DNA of 64,000 nucleotides from Symsagittifera roscoffensis (GCF_963678635.1 NC_087062.1:63955253-64019252); one strand, 5' to 3'. Shown: positions 12,150 through 25,400, counted from the first letter of the stretch. Notes: a model not told the origin generated them from the sequence alone. Program-made: numbers and translations.

Positions 12150-13010
12150 CATCGAATTTTTTTTTCACATTTCAACAAAAACTTTAGCTCAGTAGAAAAC
12201 GACTCTACCGAAAATCAAACAAGCGTATCATTGGAAAGAGCGCCTACTCTTCTGTGTGCATGCGTATCCCTTTGTCTCTTTGTGTTTCACCCTACTGTCT
12301 ACAGCCTTCTAAAAAGTCTGGGGTGAATGCTTGACCCATATTTTTGTATTTTTTTTATTTCGTTTTCTCAAAAACTACTCTCCCAAATCTGAGATTTTGG
12401 GTTCAATGGATAAAACGCGTTATGAGAAACTCAGCTGCATAGTGGCTACGCCCAAATTTCTACGAAATTTTATGACCCTCGGAAAAGAAAAGAATTGTTT
12501 TTTATACCGTCTTTTTAAACTTTTTTCGAAAACGAAACTTTCAAATCTTAGTTTTTGCGTTCAATCGAAACAACAGATTGTGTGAATCTCTTCTGCTCCA
12601 ACGGCTACGCCCAAAAAATGTAACACAAAAAAGTATGATTCGCGTAGCAGTCAATTTTTTTTGAAACTTTAACTTTTCTCAAAAACTACCTGGCCAATTC
12701 TTAGGTTAAGTGAAAATGATAGGTTTCGGAAATTCAAGTTTTTGAACTTTTGACCACTTTTAGAATCTTTTTGATTTTGATAGAAATTATCCTATCAAAA
12801 TAAAGATGAACGATTTAATCGAAAGAACTGGTTGCGAAAAATTTTCTACAGACGCGGTGACTCCTTATTTTTTGCGCGCAAAATTTTATGTATTTGGAAA
12901 GAATTTTTTTCTAATTAGTAATTTCGGCGTACATTTTTTATGCTTCGAAAAGCATTCCTGTCCTGAGCTCAAATTTGAAAAAATATATTTATTTTACCTG
13001 TGCTGAGTTT
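12150..13010 (+). repeat. Diverged interspersed repeat, shared with 45540-46350
   Basis: Several blocks recur in the same order in both places: TTTCTCAAAAACTAC-like phrases, a GTTCAATGGATAAAACG / GTTCAAAAGATAAAACGG pair, TTTTTGCGT(T/G)CAATCGA, and AATCGAAAGAAC(T/C)GG followed by AAAAATTTTC and TTTTTGCG(C/A)GC. Each copy also looks internally repetitive. No frame carries a protein. Confidence 0.6.
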
Positions 13011-13041
13011 AAAATGTTATGGGGGCTTAAGGATTGCGACA

Positions 13042-13091
13042 ATTAACGCGCGATCTATTTCGTGCTATTAACGCGCGATCTATTTCGTGCT
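13042..13091 (+). repeat. Perfect 25-bp tandem duplication
   Basis: A 25-bp unit beginning ATTAACGCGCGATCTATTTC occurs twice without mismatch and without spacer. The exact identity makes this a recent slippage or small duplication event in otherwise AT-rich DNA. Confidence 0.9.
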
Positions 13092-15145
13092 GGGTTGATG
13101 CATTATATTTGATCTAATTAATACTGCCATACAAATTATACCACTATGTTTTTTACATAGCGTTGGGGTGATGATTTTCAAAAAACTCAAAAATATTTTC
13201 TTTTCTTTTTTCATTCTTTTTTAGTTTTCATCAATTATAATAATATAAGCTACTCCATAGAAATTTAAAAGCAGTCGGAACATGATACGAGCAGTCCTGT
13301 TATACTACAGTCTCGGGACATAGAAGTCTTGTTATACTACTGTCACAGGAAACATTTCGACTTCAACGAGCAATTGAATGTGTTTTTCTTCACGTTTTTA
13401 ATGTTTTCCCGGTAGCTATTAAAATAGAGGATTGAAATTCTGACACATGCTAGATGAAATTATATGGAAAGAGGTACCGGGTTGAAACGTTGATAAATTT
13501 TGTATTGATGGCTTGAATTAGCCAGTAAGTCGTAGCTTGTTTCAAAAGATTTCTTGCTATGGAAACATCTTAAAAAACTGAATTGATGGGCTCAAGTTGG
13601 TACACTCAATGCAGCGGAAAAACGACAAACAAATGAATTGAAAGAATCTGGCGTTGAACATTGGTCTTAGTTGTTTCGACAATAAAGATATTAAAAAATC
13701 TTGCTCACTTACACCAGAAAGTTAGAAAGAACTAGAGACAACCTATCTGCTTATGCGAACATTGTGCGCCGCTCGGAGATGTAATTTTTCTGAACATTCT
13801 CTTAAAAAGTTTTTTGGTACTTTCTTTCAATCATTAGCGCAAAACTAACACTTTCAGTTCATTTGTCAGAGTGAGTGAAGGTTATCAGCTTTCCAAAGAA
13901 CCAACTTGAGTCCATAAATTCAAATTCCTTGAGTAATTTTTAAGAATGTTTCCAGTGCAAGATTTCTTTTCAAACCCGCTATAATTTACTGGCCGTTTTA
14001 CGCCTACAAAACAAGATTTCCCATTTTTTGTCACAAGAATTCTCTTACAATCGTCGCCACCTAAGCATGAATGCGCATCTTTTTTTCGCCGATCAAACAA
14101 AACATTGCTGAAGGTAAATTGGATATTTTGAGCCCGAGTGGCCCGCTGACTCATAAAATTGTAATTATAGCTATGCGCTGTATTGAGATTCTTAAATCAG
14201 TTGGAAGGGTAATCTCCTTTTCCGGGTCTACGTTCTGTTTAACTAAAAAAAGCGATGATATAATTTAAACCTCGATGGGCAAAAGCGATACCGACTCAAA
14301 TCCTCGCTACCCAAAGTTTCCGTCTTTGAATTCATATGTTACGATGTTGGTGTTCAGAAAACAAGGAATATTTTAAGGAATATGGGCAGTTTTTGGAAGG
14401 TTTTGAGCAGGAAATTATGTTTTTTTTCGGGGTGCGATCGCCGCGCTCAAACCTATTGGCGCCTTTAAAAAACTTCCAGGGTCGATCGGCCGAAAATGGA
14501 TGTCGTAAAATAGTACCAAAGGAGGACAATTTGGTTGGCGAGGTCTTGAATACCTGGAGGAAAAGGGCATCCCCGCCTTCCCCTCCAAGACAAATCTGCC
14601 CCTGATTTTAGAGATCCCACGAGAATTCAGAGTTTCAACTTTTAAACACTCAGAGTTTCAACTTTTAATCATTTTGCTTGTCATCTGGTATGTAATTTAG
14701 CTTAACCAACGCTGCATGATTCTTGTCAGTTTCATTTTTTGAACTCCTCATTATAAATGTTATTGAAAAAACGATGATTATCTTCATTACTCAGCTTAAG
14801 AAATCATAACTTCATTGCGAGAAGGCTGGTTTATCAATCACAAAACCAAAACATTTTTCTCGACTATTTTCTTAGGCTTCAAACGCAGAGTTGATTCAAA
14901 TACTGAGCATAATATGATTTCATACATGTTTTTAAGTTCAAAATAAATCAATTTATTATATATTTTTTTCAGTTATGAAAAATCATGTTTGGCTTAAATG
15001 ACTAAGTTCTGTATCTGTCTTTTAGTTTGTTTTCCGAATATGTTGCCATATCATATGAATACGTGGCAACATTGCGGCACGCGTGTAAAAGTAAATAGAT
15101 TTTTTATTACAGCAGCTATTCGACTGAAAAAAATTGGTTTCAAGA

Positions 15146-17016
15146 ATGAATTTCAGTTCTTTAGCCAAAATCTTTCCAGTTTTGATAATACTACTAAATT
15201 TTCAATCAGGTAAGCCAATTTCAAGTTTATTCATGTTATTATTAATTATTTCAGAGTCGAGAAAATCTAGTTGGACTGTTTTTGCAATTCAGACTAATTT
15301 CCTGCTGGGCTGCATATAAAACAGATCAGAGGCTGCGTGGATTTCTGATTCTATTTTTTTCTTCTTCACTTAAATCAATTTAAGCTTTGTTGATTTTTTC
15401 TGCAAAAAAACTCATGCTAAACTTTTTGCCAGACAAAAGATGCGAGGCAATAAAAAAATTGAAGCGGTTCCGTCCTCCCCCGAAGCTGACGGAGCCGGCC
15501 TCGCCAGCAGGAGCCATCAAAGGGTCAGATGACAAATACTTCAAGTATGAAATCATGCAGGAACTACCTGGCGGTCGTATATCAATGGGCAGCAATGAAC
15601 CCAACTCCAAGTTCGGCGAGTTCACCGCAAAGACATTAGGTGAGCAGTTTTTATTTTCTTTTTTGCGATAATACTGCTTTTTTGCGATAATTTGCGATAA
15701 TATTTTCTTTTTTGCGATAATTTGCGATAATATTTTCTTTTTTGCGATAATAAAATGATAAATGAAAAATCATAGTTTTCATTTCCGTCATTCAATAACT
15801 TTGTGACTATTTTGTTTGATAATTAACCGCAAAAAGTCCTTAATTCGTTTCCAATTTTAGAGGCGAAGCCCTTTCTGATTGACAAATATCCAGTTTCGGT
15901 GGCTCTCTTCAAGCGCTTCCTGGAACACAAAAGGAAGTTTGTTCCTAGATCCATCAGTCAGGGCTACAGCTATGTCTTCCGTAACTTCGTGCCCAATGCC
16001 CATAAGAAGAGCAAAGATGTATGGAACAAGGACACACAGCATATGGTCCGGGTGAGTTACCATGTTTTTTTTTTGGTATTTGCTTTTTTAACATCACCAT
16101 TAACTTTCAAGAGGAACATCAACTTTAACTTTCAAGAGCATGTAGAAAATTACTTTCTAAAAATTTTTCGAAAAATATCACAAACAACAAGTAGTGAATA
16201 TTTTCTTTGTTCTCAAGAGCTTTGAAATAATGCTTTTTATTTGTTCAAACTAATTGTTATTTATTGGAGATTCACAGCAAAAAATATTACGTTTGATGAT
16301 TTTGTTTTCCTTTGAGTAATTATGTAAAAGTTGCGTAATATCTTTTATGATAACATCAACCTACAATAATTTTTTTGCCACACTGTTTTTTTGCATTACT
16401 TGTTTTGAAGGTTCCATTGGCTAGCTGGAAAGCACCTGAGGGCCCCGGTGCCTCGCAGCCCCTTGAATCCAGGCTGCTGGAACCAGTCGTACACGTCAGC
16501 TATCAGGATGCCAACGCGTACTGCACGTGGAAGAAAAAGCGACTGCCCACCGAATTGGAGTGGGAATTCGCCGCGAGAGGGCGACTTTACCAGCAGAAAT
16601 ATCCTTGGGGCAATGACTACTTGCACAACAGGAGTAACTTATGGGATGGGGTTTTTCCAAACAGGAACCTGAAATTTGATGGTTACGAAGGACTCTCGCC
16701 TATCAATGCATACCCAGCCCAGAATATTTTTGAAATGTATGACATGCTAGGAAACACGTGGGAATGGACCTTGTCAGTTTTCAAAAAAGTCGGACAGCCG
16801 AAGACGACAGATAAATCAAATGTGAGGTACATTACAAAAGGCGCCAGTTTCCTGGACACGACTTCTGGCTCGTACAATCATCCGGCACGCGTTTCAGCTC
16901 GGAAGCCTCAATTTGGCAATGCGACTCTGTACAATCTGGGTTTCAGATGTGCTCTTTCCAAATCGGCAGCTGACAATATGGGAGTGTACAGGATTCCCGA
17001 GCACACTGAGTTGTAG
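15146..17016 (+). CDS. SUMF2: SUMF2-like protein (inactive formylglycine-generating-enzyme paralogue)
   Basis: Four exons: 15146-15209, 15433-15639, 15861-16051 and 16411-17016 (TAG). All introns are GT-AG with matching phases (1, 1, 0), giving 355 residues. The first exon encodes a hydrophobic signal peptide ([19 protein letters not shown]), so the product enters the ER. The rest is the FGE-sulfatase (SUMF) domain: [47 protein letters not shown] and LGFRCA. The paired catalytic cysteines of true FGE (SUMF1) are absent; the corresponding stretch reads [20 protein letters not shown], matching SUMF2. The last four residues, HTEL, are a KDEL-like ER-retrieval signal. SUMF2 binds SUMF1 and sulfatases in the ER and modulates formylglycine formation; that role is inferred from family membership. 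The gene looks intact. Confidence 0.95.
15657..15751 (+). repeat. TTTGCGATAAT minisatellite in SUMF2 intron 2
   Basis: The core TTTGCGATAAT occurs six times. Two consecutive units of about 31 bp are near identical (TTTGCGATAATTTGCGATAA then TATTTTCTTT). It begins just after the donor site of SUMF2 exon 2. Confidence 0.85.
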
Positions 17017-17118
17017 TACGTCGGTGCTTAAAAGTACGGATCGTCAACAAAATTGTTACACATTTAATCAATTATTATACTTGAATGTCAAATAATCTTG
17101 CTTAATCAGTAAACAAAC

Positions 17119-17124
17119 AATAAA
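17119..17124 (+). terminator. Poly(A) signal AATAAA of SUMF2
   Basis: AATAAA occurs 103 bp after the SUMF2 stop codon, in the right orientation and at a normal distance. Confidence 0.7.
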
Positions 17125-17504
17125 TTCAATCGAAAATACTAATTTCTTATCTGCACAGTGTCACCGCGAAATTAGTCTATATTTTTCCTCAGTTTCTCCG
17201 CAAAAATTAAACTCGAAGAAAAAACTCTTGTAATTTTTGATAGTTTATACAAACGAAACAATTTCCTATAAACTTAACCAAGAGTGCTCCTTACTTTTTT
17301 TTACAAAAGAAGAACCTTATTTGTACTTGATTAAGTTTTGATTTATCGTTCCATAGATACTTTATTGAAAAGAGGTTATTCAAAATTAAGAGGTAGATGC
17401 AACATCAGGAATTATTCATTAAGCAGAAACTGTTAGACAAAAACAAATTCTAATAATAATTGTTCTTAACGAAGAAAACGAAGCCCCGATAATACGGGTT
17501 GAAG

Positions 17505-17841
17505 CGGGGCGGATTTAGAGGGGGCGGGGAGGGGGGAGGCGGACGCCTTCCTCCCTCAGGGATTTGACCTCCTGCCGACCCAAAGGGTCCCCCTTTGAAC
17601 TATTTTAAGATATCCATTTTTGGTTGACGATCCTCAAAAACTTTTTGAAGGCGAAATATACTAAACGCCAAAATAGTATACGCCAAAATATACTAATTTT
17701 GAGGGGGAGCGCGCAGTGAAAAAACGCGATTTTCGGTCAACTAATTCTAAAAACTGCCTAAAAAACGCTTTTTTGCCTGTTTTTTCAAAAAAATTTAAAG
17801 TCCGCCAAACCCCCCTCGAGAAAATCCTAGATCCGCCCCTG
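17505..17841. mobile_element. 337-bp hAT-type MITE with perfect 8-bp target duplication
   Basis: The left end CGGGGCGGATTTAG and the right end, whose inverse is CAGGGGCGGATCTAGG, form terminal inverted repeats. Identical 8-mers GGTTGAAG flank it at 17497-17504 and 17842-17849. The length of the duplication and the CAGGG terminus fit a hAT-superfamily non-autonomous element. The interior (ATATCCATTTTTGG, GAGGGGGAGCGCGC, TTTTTGCCTG) matches the copy at 46667-47049. It has no open reading frame. Confidence 0.88.
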
Positions 17842-20800
17842 GGTTGAAGCCTAATTTATTATAATTAATATTAAAATGGTTAAAACATTTTGATTTTGAT
17901 TATAAATTTTACGAATACAATTATTATGATTATTATTGCCCCTGCGATAAATGAAGGTATTGCTTTCCGGTACTAGAATTTGTCAAAAAATAGCTTTGTG
18001 TTCAGAATGGTCAAATGATTATTAAATTATTTTATACCAGTCACATAGTTAGTGTAGCGCTGAATTGTTAATTAAAAGCATGGTTACTGTATGGGCTGCA
18101 TATGTGCCCTGTGTTCACGCTAAGAGTTGAAAACAATTCTTATTGGTTTTGAAAGTTTTAAGTAGATTTTTGGCACTGAAGTCGGTTTTAATTCTGTCGT
18201 TTTTTCCTTGTTTTAAAAAAGTTTTTGTTGGTATGATGATAATTAAACTGTAAAAACAATTTTTTATTAATCTAAATCATTCTTTTATTACGCTTGCTAT
18301 AAGTTTGGGGCTGGTGTTCAGACTTGAGGAGACAAATGTTATTGCAATTGATTTTTTATTACTTGATTTTTTTCTGGGATCAAAGTAAGCTCAAAGTCAT
18401 CCAGTTTTTTTTCCATTTGAAACAAGTTTGCAAGAATTTTGCCTCATGTTTTTAAATATCGAGCTCACCAATGAATTGTTATTATACAATAATTGATCTT
18501 CTGTTTTATTCTCGTAGAGTTGGTTATAGTCTCTGCTTGTTTGAATCAGAATACAGTCATCGCCGAGCTTCAATGTTGACTGACTCATTTTGAAAAAGTA
18601 TGAAAACTTTGAATGAAGTGTTTGAACCATTTTGATCAAATCAATTGCAGTTTGTGTTTTTCACGATATTTTTTTAGTTTCAGCTAAATAGTTTAGCTTG
18701 AATTTAAATCAATCAATTCAAAAGTTGCTGTTTTTATCAGTGTACAATGAACAGTCATTGCCTTTCACTGATGAAGGCAGTTTGGGAAGTTGTGTTCAGT
18801 TACTAGTGAGTTTTTTAATGCATTTGAAGCTTCGAATATGGTTTATATTTTACTGAGTTTTCTATTGTTCCGATCATTTCTATGCAAAATTAGGTACCAC
18901 ATGTAATCATTGGAAATACTCATTCTATAGTTTTCTATTCTTTTTACATTTGAAAAATGTGGAGGAACTTTGTATTCGGGTTTGTTTTAGTTTTTTCTGT
19001 TAATTTGTTTTTCACGCAAAATCAGGTACCACAAAATATCATCTTGTTAAAAATCAGTTTTATAATCACAAATAGTAATATATCATAAGCGATTTCAGTT
19101 GTGATTTGATTGACATTAAAAAATGTTGAAAAAAATTCCCAGTTTGTCGAGAAAACCCAGTTTGAAGTTTTCAATTTTTGGTCTAGTTTCAAGTCAATAA
19201 GTGTAGGCTAAGCAGGCCCAAAAAAAAGCTTATTTTATGTTCAATTTAAGCCGTATAAACTTACTTTTACTCGGAAAAAAAGTTTTTCGAGTTTTTAGCG
19301 TCAATTTGGAATCGAAATCTTACAGATTCAAAATAATTTAACATGTTTTTACATGATTTCTTTGTGATATTTTTCTACAAAAACTGTTTTGTTTTGCAAT
19401 TGGCCTTTATTAGTATGCCCAATTTCTATTTTTTTTCTTTCAGATCATACTATCACACAAAACAAAAAAATTAACAAATGGCATAAATTTTTTTTTAAAA
19501 ATGAATTTTTTTAAGATAATGGTCGGAACATTCTGTGCTAATTGCATAGTAACCAGCTATCTTTTTTGAATATTGTGAATGCTTTTCAATTTTTTGCTCA
19601 AACTGAATAAGTAGGGTAACAGTTGTTCAAATGGTGCAAGGTCAGCTACGCTTCTGTGTAATTGTCTTTGTTATGATTAATATGATTATCATAGTAATAA
19701 TTTTTATGATTAGTTCTTATGATTATGATTTTTATGATTTCGATGATTTTAACTATGATTATATTCACTATAATGAAGTATGCTATCACGATTATTTTTA
19801 CCTCTGATGAATTTTTGTAGACTCGAATTATGTTGAAATATTTACTGCTTTGATGTTTTTTCTATGCTTTAAAATTTTTTCTGCCTATATAATTAGAAGC
19901 CGATACTGAGCCTAAGTTGTTCGAAAGACGTTTCTATTATGTTTAACTTGCCTATAATTTCTGGACACGTGTGTTGCATTCGATTCCAGTTTACTATCTG
20001 ATTTTTTGGAGGAGTTAGCTGAGTAAGTATAGTAGCATCTAGTTGTTCGTTATTTTTAATGCACTCAAGTTATGAGAACCGTTCAGTAAACAATATTAGT
20101 TCACATCTATTGTTCAGCCGTGTTTCCGAAAAAGAACATCCTAAATTGAATTGAATCACTTTCAATTTAGCTAATATTCTTGCTGATGGTTGCTTGCAAC
20201 ATTTTTAGTTGATGTATCGTTTTTTTCTTGCTTTATTCAAAGCTCTGACTGCTTATATATAACAATCATAATTCGTTTTTTTTGTTGATTAAATGAAACA
20301 ATAAAAATGTTTAATTGCTTTGTTTTCATTTAACTTCTTTCTGTTTTTCTAAGTTTTGAAATGTTTCTTAAAAAAATGTTAAATTTTTTTTACCTTATGA
20401 CTTTTTAATTTTCATGCGGGTTTTTCTATATCGTGATTGAGTTCTAAGTAAACCATTAAAACGTTTTCTGTTTGAGATATGGTTAGATTCTGCAGAAAGA
20501 GTCGGAATTCAATTAGAATGTTTTTGGATTTTTTAAACGTTTTTCTCTCTTTATTAAATCAGAACCAATTTTGTTTCTCAGAACCAAATTATTAATTTGA
20601 ATAAAGAGGAATATTTCATATTCATTGTTAGTTTAAAGAGAAAAAGTTTTATATATGAAAAAATATTCAAGTGACCAAATATTCATCATTAAAACATCGA
20701 AGCAAAATAAACAGCAAATTTTCGCGTTTCAAGCTGTTTTATACTGATAATTTTTTTGTGAGATCATGTAGTTTCATTGTTTAAACAACTAAGCACATGT

Positions 20801-21099
20801 AATGGCAAAAATAGACTTTTACTCTTTTACTGTGCAGTTAGCATATTATGTTCTGTTTTTTCTTCTTTATAAAGCTTTAAAGTTTTGAAACAGAGGCGAA
20901 GCTGAGCTTCGCACTAGTTGCGATTCAAAAATGAATGACTAGGATTGAAATCAAGTAAAAAAAAGTTGAAAAAACTTCAAAAAGTCGTTTTTGTCTTCTA
21001 AAAAATTGCAACCGCCCAAAATATCTGGAACAAAATTATCTGCACCGTTATAAACTTTTCAAAGAGCTTTCGAATGCTGGAATGAAGTCGAACTTTCAA
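17842..21099. other. AT-rich intergenic interval
   Basis: No gene is visible. At about 19665-19790 there is a degenerate ATGATTA/TGATTT tract. The phrase GCAAAAT(T/C)AGGTACCACA occurs at about 18885 and 19017 in similar surroundings, so a short repeat is present twice. The rest is low-complexity AT-rich sequence. Confidence 0.6.
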
Positions 21100-21365
21100 A
21101 AAACTCCTTTTTGCGGTAACTAAGTCAGCAAAGAAACAGGTTCCAACTGGAATTGAAATCCTGAGCTTTGTCGTCTGAAGCATCGGTGTTATTGCATTTG
21201 GAAGAAAGCTGAAATTTCAAAAATGTGGGCTACGGGAATCAAACCAACAAAAAAATAGGATCGTCCGAAATAACTAAGTTTGCAAAAACACATCCCGGTC
21301 GGAATCAAATCACAGTCCTTTGCCGTCTTAAGCAGGTGTGTTACTTCTACGCCAGATGCTTGATT
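21100..21365 (-). repeat. Two adjacent tRNA-derived SINE-like units
   Basis: On the minus strand, 21362 down to ~21240 reads CATCTGGCGTAGAAGTAACA, then a CTTAAGA loop, then a B-box-like GATTTGATTCCG. This is the layout of a tRNA followed by a tail with TTTGCAAACTTAGTTATTTC. A second unit at 21190-21105 repeats the order (AATAACACCGATGC, CTTCAGACGACAAAG, ATTTCAATTCCAG, TTTGCTGACTTAGTTA). Shared tails after degraded tRNA bodies are typical of SINEs. Neither unit would fold as a working tRNA. Confidence 0.6.
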
Positions 21366-21935
21366 GAATTTGAACTTGTAATCAAAAACCATGGATTCGA
21401 AAGAAACTTGAATTTAAATTAAAAAATAAAACAAAAAATAGCTTTAAGTTTTTTCTTTTCAAACTGAAAGATTTAGCGTATATAAAAAAGTGTGCTAGAA
21501 AAACATTTGTGTGAAAAAGCTTTTCATCGTGCTATTTTCTTCGAATTGACTCTAATAATCAATTGTAAAAAAAATTAAAAAGAACACCCGGCAAATAAGC
21601 CGCCGACAAAATTTGGGCCGAAATATATTAAGCCTACAAAAAAAAAACAATTTTGCATCTCTGTTTATTTACCTGTAGATCCAGTAAAGCATCAATTCTA
21701 GGCGCATTAACCCTAGGCACTGCTAAATATGCAACGTACAGAAAAAGGATATCTCAAAATGGGATATCAACATGTGAAGAAAGTTGTTTCCGGAAAAAAA
21801 GTCTAGTACCCGATTGCAATACCCTTGCTTATCGCAAGGGTAAAAAAATCAAAATTGTTCGAAAATTTTTTCAGTTTTTTATTTCCCCGAGTTTGCTGCT
21901 TTTTAAACTAGAAAGAGAGAATTTGATAAAACATG

Positions 21936-21977
21936 GAAAATTTCCTGTTCGCTTAGTGTGTTTTTGAAGTCGATGAA
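21936..21977 (-). pseudogene. 42-nt stray copy of DEAH-helicase coding sequence
   Basis: These 42 bases match 23513-23554 inside the helicase coding exon with a single substitution (C for T at 21951). On the minus strand the open frame again reads IDFKNTL-EQEIF. Surrounding bases do not match, so only a sliver was copied, ~1.5 kb downstream of the parent and in the same orientation. The near identity suggests a recent event. Confidence 0.8.
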
Positions 21978-22362
21978 TAAAACATGTAAGAATCTGGTAA
22001 TACTACAACAAGGTAAACATCCCTTTAAGAATTTGTCTGTGATCAGTCCGAAGTCTCTGTGTTTAGAAAAACGGAGCAATTCATAACAATTTTTCACTAA
22101 AGTGTCGCTTTTTACTGAAGGTTCCAATTAGCTGACGTTCTCACTCTTCTTACTAGTTATCTTCTGGTCTTATTTGTCGTCAAGTTTGTTTTAGGGAGCT
22201 GTATGGATCAACCATCGATATAACCTTCTTAGCGCTGAATATAGTTCGTTGGTTGGTTGAAGTTACATTGGACGATACAGTGAAAAAATAAATTTTAATT
22301 AGACATTTTTAATCCAAATATATACATATGAAATCAACGGAGAACAAGTTAGCTAATAAAAT

Positions 22363-22368
22363 TTTATT
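22363..22368 (-). terminator. Poly(A) signal of the helicase gene
   Basis: AATAAA on the minus strand lies 87 bp beyond the helicase stop codon at 22455. Confidence 0.55.
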
Positions 22369-22454
22369 TTGGAAATAAGTTTGTTGCAAACCAACTTGTT
22401 AAGTCATGGACGTGATGTGAGGAGGTTCTTATGGTGACTCATAAATTGAGATGG

Positions 22455-25400
22455 CTAATCTGCACAGCTGCAATTTTCGTTGGTATGATAATAGAATGTG
22501 TCTTCGTCATAAACTGTTGAACCACATCTGGAACAATGGTAGTCCTTGCAGTACGAGTTAGGACATCTTATGACTCCAACAATGCCTCTCGGATACGTGA
22601 AGAACTCCATGCAAGCGGGACACGAATCGATCACCACCGGTTTTGAAGACGCCCAGAAGGTCAAGTAGGATAGCCAAGCAGCATCCAATAGATCACTCCA
22701 TAAATTGAAAGACAAACGGTCTTTCAGATCCTGGTTTATTATAATCTGGTCGCACATCTTCCTGGTTTGGTCGGATATTGCGTCACACTTGATTCCACTT
22801 TTGTGGAATATTCCGGCTTCAATCTGATCACATGCCAAGTTGTACAGGCAAGATGAACAGTAAATACATCCGCAAATTGTAAGACTAAAACCCATATCGT
22901 GAACTTCTGGATTCAAGTCGACAACATCTGCACCTTTTTTCTTTTTGATATGTTTTAAAGGTTTGTCAAGGTGAATTTTTTGAAGGCATTTGCAGCATTT
23001 CGTATCTCCATTTTTCGCTTCCATTGTGCTCGTTGCTTGCGTGGTTTCAATATTTCTTTTTAATTCGTAGAACGCTTTTAATCCGAGTTCTCTAGATGGT
23101 GCTAAAACGCGAACCGTGGGAAGGATTTTGTCGTCGTTTCGGGAGCCTAAGGTAACTGTGAAAGCGACGCAATCAGATAAAAATTGACCTCTCAATTCAC
23201 TCAACTTCGTACGAAGCCGCTTCAGTTCCCCACGTTGAAGCTTGTAGCTAAGAAAAAACAATAAATTGTCTTCGTGGTTCTTCACTTTTCCCCGAACTAA
23301 ATCAAGTTCGGTTTGAATATCACAGCTTATTTCGTACTTATCGTCACCAAAAACTTCAAAGAATGGTTTGATGCTCCCATGGAGTTGTATCAGATAATTT
23401 TCGCACTCGCTTTCACTCTCAACTTTCTCCTTAATTTCCTGAAGGCGTTTGAACGTATGCTTCCAGGCACTTTTTGGAAGTCCTATGTCAGTTTCTTTCA
23501 CAACTTCGCTGAGGAAAATTTCCTGTTCGTTTAGTGTGTTTTTGAAGTCGATGACGGAATTTTTTGCTTTCCAATTTAGAGACGATAGCACAAACAATCT
23601 TTTCCGTGCAGTGATTTTGACATCAGGAAAATCCTCGGCGATTTCATGTACTGAAGGATAAATATAGGTGTCCGGGACAAAAATTTCGACGTTATTGTCC
23701 AGAAAGCAATGAGCCTCTGAAAGGCCATTTTGCTCGGCTGTGCTTTTGAAATTACTGTCTATGTATTCAGCGACTATAGCAGAGGTGAATTTTATCTTAA
23801 GGCATGGACAACCTGTTCGATCGGTGAAGAAATCGTTATCAAAAATCTGTGGTTCGCCCCATAATTCCAAAACTTCGTCATTGTGGCAGTTTTCTCTGAT
23901 ATCCTCCAGAGTTGCTTCTAAATTGGGTTTCTCATCTGGGGCAATATTTCGAAACATGATAACTGTTGGCTTGATCTTGCTATAATTCGTCACAACTTCA
24001 GCCTGGGGAACAGAAATAGCAGTGTCATTGAGCCGCAATCCAGACTCGAATAATCCCAGAGTCCTCCGCTTCTTCGAGTGTGGGTAAGGCACCTGGTAGT
24101 CGTTTCTTATGAACTGAAGTTTTTTATCCTCAACCAATTTTTTTAGGTCTGATTTTTCATTGGCATTTTTTGCTTCGCATTCCGAGCCATATATTCCAAT
24201 TTGACCCGAATCAAACATGAATCTGATAACGGCCCCCGATCTTTTCTCCAAACTTTGAAGGTAGCTCGAGTCATCATCAAGTTTCATGTGCTTCAATTCC
24301 TTTAGAACTTCTCCCAAAATTTTAGGCCCTACAAATTGTATGGGTAATTTAGTTACGAAGCTTTTCAACTCTGATAAGGAAAAAGGCATTTTCCTCTGAA
24401 CTATATTGTTCTGTTTCAGCCACCTGTCGGAAGCGTGATCGATGATTTTTTCAGACTGGATTCTGCAAGCGGCCTGCATGAACACTTTTCCCCCTGAGGT
24501 CTTGAAGAGTTCTGTGAATATGACATAGGTGTTTTCAACAACATCGCCCAGTTTTGAAAGAGCTGATTTGTTGGAGAGATAAATTTTCAGCAAATGTGTA
24601 TGGTTCTGTTCAGAAGATCCTCTTTCAGTTTCACAGAAATCTCGAGTGACATTTGATGGCGTCAGCATTGAGTAGCCGCTTTCGATGAACGGTTTTTCGT
24701 GCATCTCTGCAATGTTATGAAAGTAGCCAGTAACCAATAAGTTGTGAAGGGGTTCCAGTATTTGATCCAATGGCACAAATTGTTCATGAAACTCCTGGGA
24801 AACAATTTTTTGTTGCTTCAAAGTCCTGTACACTGAATCGATAGACTTATGAATGCTTCTCAAGATTTCATAGTTGACTCCAATGTTTTGACACCAATTT
24901 TTGGCACCCAAATTTTGTATGACCTTCCATTCCCGTTGATCTGTGTGCGTCTCTGAGCGTCCTTTTCTTTGTTCGATTTCGAGATACGTTTTGTAGATCC
25001 GAAACCACGTGAAAGCGTCTCCAAGTTCATCCAAGTATAAACTACGTCCTTCAACTTCATAACGTGTCACTTTTTTAACCTGCAAATCTGAACCTTGTTT
25101 CACTAGTACGGCAAATTGAATTGCTTGTACCAGCAAACCAAGTTTCCTAGACTCTAAAATCATTCGTACTCCTTCTAATGATATTTGACCCATTAAATTG
25201 ATAGCCAATTTTCCCTCATCTGGAAGCGATATATCTCTCATTGGGCTTCGAATGATGAACTTCAAATTTAGAAGTCTTTCCTCTGCAAAACGAACGGAGC
25301 TTTCATCAGGCTGGGCATCAGGCATCAAAACAAGGTTTTCAATTGACCCAAACCACTTCAAAGCGTAAAGATACAATTCATCGATCGGGCATTGCTTCAA

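Larger units (their letters stand above)
9500..15145. other. Long non-coding interval with decayed repeats
   Basis: Apart from the ~180-bp 3' UTR at its start, I see no supportable gene in these 5.6 kb. Open frames are short, overlap in several frames and lack recognisable domains. The interval contains the separately listed repeats at 11396, 12150 and 13042. Around 14400-14600 there is an unusually GC-rich patch (GGGGTGCGATCGCCGCGCTC), open on both strands, which may be part of an unrecognised transposon. Confidence 0.6.
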
